From the NCBI RefSeq assembly GCF_036884655.1, contig NC_088340.1, forward strand, positions 12,922,501-12,986,500: a DNA stretch of 64,000 nucleotides, in the 5' to 3' direction. Below the pieces are notes generated by a model. The model was not told the DNA's origin. It saw only the letters and a program-made list of their open reading frames with translations, and did no database searches. Origin of the DNA: Musa acuminata AAA Group. Its lineage: Eukaryota; Streptophyta; Magnoliopsida; Zingiberales; Musaceae. The first letter of the stretch is position 1. Each line of letters begins with the position of its first letter. Position numbers and translations under genes: made by a program. Positions 58,804 through 64,000 of the stretch are shown one piece after another.

Positions 58804-61800
58804 GTGATTTTGGAATCCCTTCTCTGGTTTCCTTCTGTCTGTACATATCTTGTGTAGATCGTCATAGGCTTTTCATGGTATCAGTGAGTTATTTTTACTT
58901 CAGCATAATGAGGAGAAGGAACTGTGTCTTCTTATAGTACGCAATTCCACTATACTTGAAATTTAGAAGAACTTGTTACTGAGTAGCATTTGTTGTGAAG
59001 AATTTGCTATGATCATTAACAGATACTTGTCTTAAAAATTAATTCATGTTGCGGAACAAGTAGAATAACATTATGATTTGCTTGTGAGTTCGTACCTCAG
59101 CAACGTGTATTGTAAGTCAAGCTATGCATGTTTCGATGTATATCGATTCCTCTGCATTTCAGCATGGTCTGGCATCTAATAAGATCTGACTCCTTATGGC
59201 AACTCTAGGCGAGTTATCATAATTTTGATAGATGTTGCTGTCGATAGGCACCACAAGAACTATAATTTGCATATGGTTTTAATTATTTCTCTTTGTGCAA
59301 TTACGTATGAGGAAATCATACTACTGCATGTTTTGTTCTGTTATCTGAGTTGTGTAATGTGTTCTTAGTAGTAAAGGTCTCCTTCCTTAAAGAACTCACT
59401 GTTTTGGCCTCTTGGGATAGTATGATGCATCTCCTCTCATCGGTTTGAAGAGTTATTTTGATTGAATTGAAGTACAGAAACAAATAAAATGAGGCAAGAA
59501 AAACGAGAATCTGTTCGTGTTGTCAATTCTAATAACTGAAATATTAACCTTTTCGCTTTGTAGTTGCTCCCCTCCTATAGCTGTTTGGTGCAACTTCCTA
59601 TGTCTTTTCAGATGTAATTTTTAGCAGAGACCATGTGAATCGTCGTTTCTGTATCAAGCTGATATGGCTTTTCATGTTTCACTTAAGAATCTTAGTGTCT
59701 TCAGTAAAAATACTAAATTTTGTTAGGAGAAAACTGCATCCTGTTACATGTAAGCAATATCTTTCTTTTCTTATATTACTACGCACGACATCTTTTGCAA
59801 GTTATCCTATATCCTAATTTTGAAAGCTAGAGTCTGTACCAGGACTGGTCGACACAAAAATGATTAATTGTGTTGATTCATGAGGCAAACATATCTTTAA
59901 AGACGCAGATATATGTTGAACATGGTGTTTGCTTATTTATTTCTAGTATTCTTTTGTGTAATTTTTGGTCTTCCTCATGATTTTTTGAATGCTTAGTGTA
60001 CGTTCTGCAATTGGTCAAGAATCATGTGTACAATCTTGGTACCATACAAAGTTGATTGTAGTGCAGTGTGTAGCTACATCGCTTGATTTTCTCTTCCAAT
60101 CCGTCAATAGGTAACTCATTCAACACAAGGAATGGAGACACTGCAACATTTTCTTTTGGATGTTTGCGGGGTGACTGCTGACTGGAAGATGCAAGATGTA
60201 CTTGAAGAAGAAATTAAGGTCATCAAAGGCTTGGTAGGGCCTGATGAGCATGTGATTTGTGCACTATCTGGAGGAGTTGATTCCACTGTTGCGGCCACTC
60301 TTGTTCACAAGGCAATTGGAGATAGGCTTCACTGCGTATTTGTTGACAATGGCTTATTGAGGTTGCCTGTCTTTCTTAGTATTAAGACATTATAGAAAAT
60401 ATATATTCTATCACAGTCATCTGACTGAATATTATGAACTTTCCATGCTCTAGGTATAAGGAAAGAGAGCGAGTCATGTCAACCTTTCAAAGTGATCTGC
60501 ATTTACCAGTTACCTGTATAGATGCATCCGAGCAGTTTCTTAGTAAGCTAAAAGGTGTAAAAGATCCTGAGATGAAAAGAAAAATTATTGGACGAGAGTT
60601 CATATGCATTTTTGATTACTTTGCTGAAGAACTAGAGGAAAAGTTGGGAAAAAGGCCAACATTCTTGGTCCAGGGAACTCTCTATCCGGATGTTATTGAA
60701 TCCTGTCCACCTCCTGGAAGTGGAATGACTCACTCTCATACAATCAAGAGCCATCATAATGTTGGAGGACTTCCAAAGGAAATGAAGCTAAAGCTCATTG
60801 AACCACTTAAACTCTTGTTTAAAGATGAGGTATAGCTTCGAGCATCATCATATGTTCATTGTAGACTTTTATGTGATTCTTTTCTAGCGCCTTTTATCAT
60901 TTATCATCAATTATGCTACACTGCTTTTAATAATTTGACACTTTTGCTCGAAAAGGTACGAAAAATGGGGAACATTTTGAATGTTCCTGAATCATTTTTG
61001 AAGAGGCACCCATTCCCTGGACCTGGACTTGCTGTTCGGGTACTAGGAGATGTAACAGAAGGAAATGCATTGGAGATTCTTCGTCAGGTTTGCTTGTTAT
61101 TTTATTTTAGTTCTTTATCTAATCATTGTGCTGGCAACATTGCTTTCACTTTGGACATTATTTTTATTATTAGGTGGATGAGATTTTCATTCAGTCCATC
61201 AAAGAGGCTGGTCTTTATGATTCCATCTGGCAAGCTTTTGCTGTTTTTCTACCAGTGCAATCGGTTGGTGTCCAGGGTGACCAAAGAACCCATTCTCATG
61301 TGGTTGTTCTTAGAGCAATTACCAGTGAAGATGGAATGACGGCAGACTGGTCAGTGACATTCCCCTTGTCAGAGTTTTACAACCTTTTTTAGTTTCGCAT
61401 TCATTCATCAAATATAAAATGATGCCTTTAATTACAATGTAACGCAAAGGAATAGACTGGTAATAAATCAAGTTTAGCCATTGAAGTGTGCTTGGCCCAA
61501 TGGCGACCTCGTCCAAAAAGTGCACTGTTGCTAACTGTATGCTTCCAGTTATATGCCCTTGAACTTAACTTACCTACTGAAACTTACAACGAGAACTGTA
61601 CAAATATATACATCCAACCTCCATATAGTGATTCACACTAACTACCAAAACCTGCTAACACCATGTACCAACTAACTTCCAACCAATCACTACCATACGA
61701 AACACTCAACACGCTAGCTGCTTAACTACTAACTTTTGGACAACAACTACCAAATGAAACACTACAACACACTAACTTCTTAACTACTGTTGTTTAAACT

Positions 61801-62729
61801 AGACAGGCAATCCCTGAGATTCCGATAACTTCTAATCATCCGTAGTATCCTTAATCTCCTTTCCAATTAAAAATTGAAGTCACACTAATTCTTTGATCTT
61901 CTGTACAACTGTTTCTGCAGTAGAATTCTGCTCCTGAAATAAATCTGAAATTTATCTCTGACTAGATGCAGTATGCAGTGCCTGCAAACAACCCTTTCCT
62001 CGAATTTTGGACTAAAGAAGAGCCGGAGTACTTCCTATTCTAGATCACAGACGTTCTAACTGACACTTCTTTCAAAACATTAAAACCGTTGTCCAGATCC
62101 TACCTGTAATTTGACATCCAAAGAAAATATGTTTTATCTCCATGTTCATGACAGAAAAGATATCTCTAATCTCTAACTTTTGCTGAAATCTTTATTTGGA
62201 TTAGGTAATGGTATGATCATCAGAATTCAAAGTGCAGCAACTGCTGACTGTATGTCCTTAACTATTTCAAACACAATCTGCAGGAAAAAAGTGATTAGTT
62301 ATTATGGTTCTTCACTCAGTATTGGTGTTCAGAAAGCTATTGTGATTGCAGTTCCGCAATCAAGATGATAAACTTCTTAGTAGAAATGTGCAATTTAAAG
62401 TGCATAATGCTAAGAATCCATAGGCTGAATTTTTGTACCTTATATTCGTCCTCTTTTATTTTCATGCTTACATTCGCATTATTAGATTCTAGACTTGGAT
62501 GGATGTTTTTTTCGGTTCATGAATTACCTTCACTGTGCTATGAATTTCCTAACCCCTTCTCCTTGCGTGCAAATCTCCCTTCTCCCTGCATGCAAATCTC
62601 TTCAGGTACTATTTTGACCACAAGTTCCTCGTCGATGTGGTTAGCAAGATCTGCAATAATGTCCGTGGCGTGAACCGGGTCTGTCAGGATATTACATCAA
62701 AACCACCAGCGACCGTGGAATGGGAATAA
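58222..62729 (+). CDS. GMPS: GMP synthase (glutamine-hydrolysing)
   Basis: Exons are join(58222-58803, 60111-60361, 60454-60829, 60956-61087, 61174-61349, 62606-62729), 546 aa. The enzyme converts XMP, ATP and glutamine to GMP in the last step of guanine nucleotide synthesis. The class I glutamine amidotransferase domain (about 20-200) has the nucleophile Cys102 (GICYGMQ) and the catalytic pair His192 and Glu194 (YHPE). The ATP-pyrophosphatase domain has the P-loop SGGVDST (247-253). The C-terminal dimerisation domain contains [16 protein letters not shown] and DGMTADWYYF and ends VEWE. Every intron is GT-AG and reading phase is kept throughout. No transit peptide is evident, so a cytosolic enzyme is likely. 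All catalytic motifs are present. Confidence 0.95.
60111..60361 (+). CDS. GMPS: GMP synthase exon 2 (residues 195-278)
   Basis: Acceptor CAATAG|GTAACTCAT gives [11 protein letters not shown]. Contains the PP-loop SGGVDST and ends FVDNGLLR with Arg split by the intron (AG|G). Donor GTTGCC is non-optimal. Confidence 0.93.
60454..60829 (+). CDS. GMPS: GMP synthase exon 3 (residues 278-403)
   Basis: Acceptor [21 protein letters not shown] through [14 protein letters not shown] and [14 protein letters not shown] to LLFKDE; donor GAG|GTATAG. Confidence 0.93.
60956..61087 (+). CDS. GMPS: GMP synthase exon 4 (residues 404-447)
   Basis: Acceptor [32 protein letters not shown] through [12 protein letters not shown] to LRQ; donor CAG|GTTTGC. 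Confidence 0.92.
61174..61349 (+). CDS. GMPS: GMP synthase exon 5 (residues 448-506)
   Basis: Acceptor [33 protein letters not shown] through [18 protein letters not shown] to DGMTADW, with Trp split as TG|G; donor GTCAGT. Confidence 0.92.
62606..62729 (+). CDS. GMPS: GMP synthase exon 6 (residues 506-546) and stop
   Basis: Acceptor [33 protein letters not shown] through [18 protein letters not shown] and TAA. Too short and intron-bounded to appear as a long open frame, but the C-terminus is unmistakable. Confidence 0.93.
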
Positions 62730-63755
62730 ATATGTTGATTTGGCAGCTTGCTAGAGCACAAAATATGTTGCTGTTTATGACGACTGGCCTTAATCAAATT
62801 ATCTTTATGATTCTCTAGGTCCGGCCGTAAGGAGGAAGGTCCAGGGCATATGATTCCATATATTTACTTATCAAGTTATGAAAACAAAACTCGAAAAGGC
62901 AAACAAATTGCTGATCGTTTTATAAAATTGCTTGATGTGAAGTGGTGTTTTGTTATCTTCTGTGTGTGTATGATATTTTCTTGTTTTTGGGTCCGAGTTT
63001 GAAAGGCATTGTGCTATTGATACTCCCACCATTCCACCCTACTGAAAACTCATCGCCTCTGCACCAAAATTATCCGAGTGTGGCCGTTTCAACGACCAAA
63101 CACCTCTCTTCTTTGGGAGTATTTTGACCTTTATAAGCAATTTCCATCAATTCAAGAAGCAATCTTCCGAGTTCAATGCACCTGTTTGTTGGCTACGTTT
63201 TGTCACAGGAATGACACAATCCACACTTCGTCAAACCTACCTCTGGCAGCAAAAGAAGATATGATGGCAAATACAAAATGCACTACACCCTTGTGATATC
63301 AATTGATTCAGGTGTGCTCGGTCAATCCGATTCTGCCTTCTGCCGTGTCCACAAAAATAAATATCACACACGCTCTATGAATCATTCAAAAACAACGTAA
63401 AAATACTATATTAATATTAGTATGACATCGACCAGAGTTTGGAAGAACAACCACCCCTTGTGGCGAAAAAAATTCGATTCTTCCAAAGACAGCAACTTGT
63501 AACTTAGAAGCAATGAACAGGCAGAAGAAGGGGAAATGACACTAATGGAATGAGAGAGAGAATATATATATATATCTATCTATCTTCCTTGATCGGTTAG
63601 CTACAAATTTAAAGGACAAATACTTGTTGCTTGCGGCAACTATGGTTCCTCATCCAACAACTACTTGTTGTGTCAAACATAGACAGAATCGACAACTATG
63701 GTATCAACATTAGCTATGCTATCAAAGGGTGCACATCTGTTCTCGATAATGTCAT
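62730..63755 (+). other. GMP synthase 3' region and intergenic DNA
   Basis: AATAAATA right after the stop (about 62725-62732) may act as part of a polyadenylation signal. A short TATATA-CTATCTATC microsatellite lies at about 63561-63583. No gene was recognised. Confidence 0.5.
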
Positions 63756-63917
63756 CTAAAGATTTAGCATCCAACATGCTCTCGAAACAAATGATACATC
63801 GTTTCGAAAGAAACTAGTATTGCGAGTTATGCTATATATTTCAGCACATGATGAGCCCGATGAAGACCACCCAGCAACTGATTCATCCTCCTTATTTGCT
63901 TTTAGTTTGTACAATGT
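63756..63917 (-). CDS. Weak candidate 3'-terminal exon of an unknown minus-strand gene
   Basis: On the minus strand an acceptor-like TGCATCCTTCAG precedes an open frame of 53 codons (TLYKLKANKEDESVAGWSS...) that ends at TAG (63756-63758). It starts at the splice site without a Met, has a plausible composition for a tail exon and would belong to a gene extending beyond 64000. No family was recognised. It could be chance. Confidence 0.2.
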   Translation of the reverse strand, partial: TLYKLKANKEDESVAGWSSSGSSCAEIYSITRNTSFFRNDVSFVSRACWMLNL

Positions 63918-64000
63918 CTGAAGGATGCAGAATTACATGTGATAACTTTTTACAAAGCTAAGAGCTAAGAACCCAAATTTCCTGCTTAAATCATGAATTA

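Noticed and set aside
61350..62605. Nested gene or exon in the last GMP synthase intron (small open frames at 62180-62673)
   Set aside because: No homology and no splice-consistent frame; the C-terminal exon starts only at 62606.

Overview
The window is nuclear DNA of a flowering plant. It has spliced genes with GT-AG introns, plant-type LTR retrotransposons, TATA boxes of the CTATAAATA type and AT-rich spacers. The character of the Sirevirus-type Copia elements and the two genes suggests a monocot, possibly Zingiberales or Musaceae; that placement is inference and not certain.

Layout. Positions 1-45000 are a dense nest of Ty1/Copia retrotransposons. Most belong to one Sirevirus-like (SIRE/Maximus) clan whose LTRs begin TGTTGAATCT, end in TAACA, and carry arrays of GGCGGTGG-type palindromes upstream of a TATA box. 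Positions 1-22690 form a chain LTR-internal-LTR-internal-LTR on the plus strand. Into it are inserted a complete gag-only element (3093-10390, TSD AAAAT), a reverse solo LTR of another family (12551-14241, TSD CTTAC) and a solo LTR of a sister subfamily (16945-18704, TSD TTTTC). Positions 22691-29805 hold a minus-strand gag-only element and a 1.7-kb tandem duplication spanning two opposed LTRs. Positions 29806-33218 are a decayed TNT1-like Copia polyprotein split by a solo LTR. Positions 33219-38239 are a minus-strand Sirevirus end that contains a solo LTR nested inside a solo LTR of the same family. Positions 38240-45000 are a decayed but full-coding Sirevirus (gag, protease, integrase, RT, RNase H, env-like ORF) and a plausible autonomous relative of the gag-only elements.

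Positions 45515-56798 hold an SPPL1-type signal peptide peptidase-like gene: a likely 5' UTR intron and three coding exons encoding 372 aa. Its 9.3-kb first coding intron sits directly after the GLGD catalytic motif. The intron contains a foldback element carrying a captured gene fragment, an intact hAT-type MITE with an 8-bp TSD, and a Ty3/Gypsy chromovirus with a 5-bp TSD. All three can be removed cleanly, leaving a conserved protein.

Positions 58222-62729 encode cytosolic-type GMP synthase (glutamine-hydrolysing) in six coding exons, 546 aa, with all catalytic motifs present. An E2F-like site and a telo-box lie just upstream. The remainder to 64000 is intergenic, with one weak candidate terminal exon on the minus strand. 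The two cellular genes are in the same orientation and functionally unrelated. Splice sites were assigned by eye from frame continuity and family knowledge.
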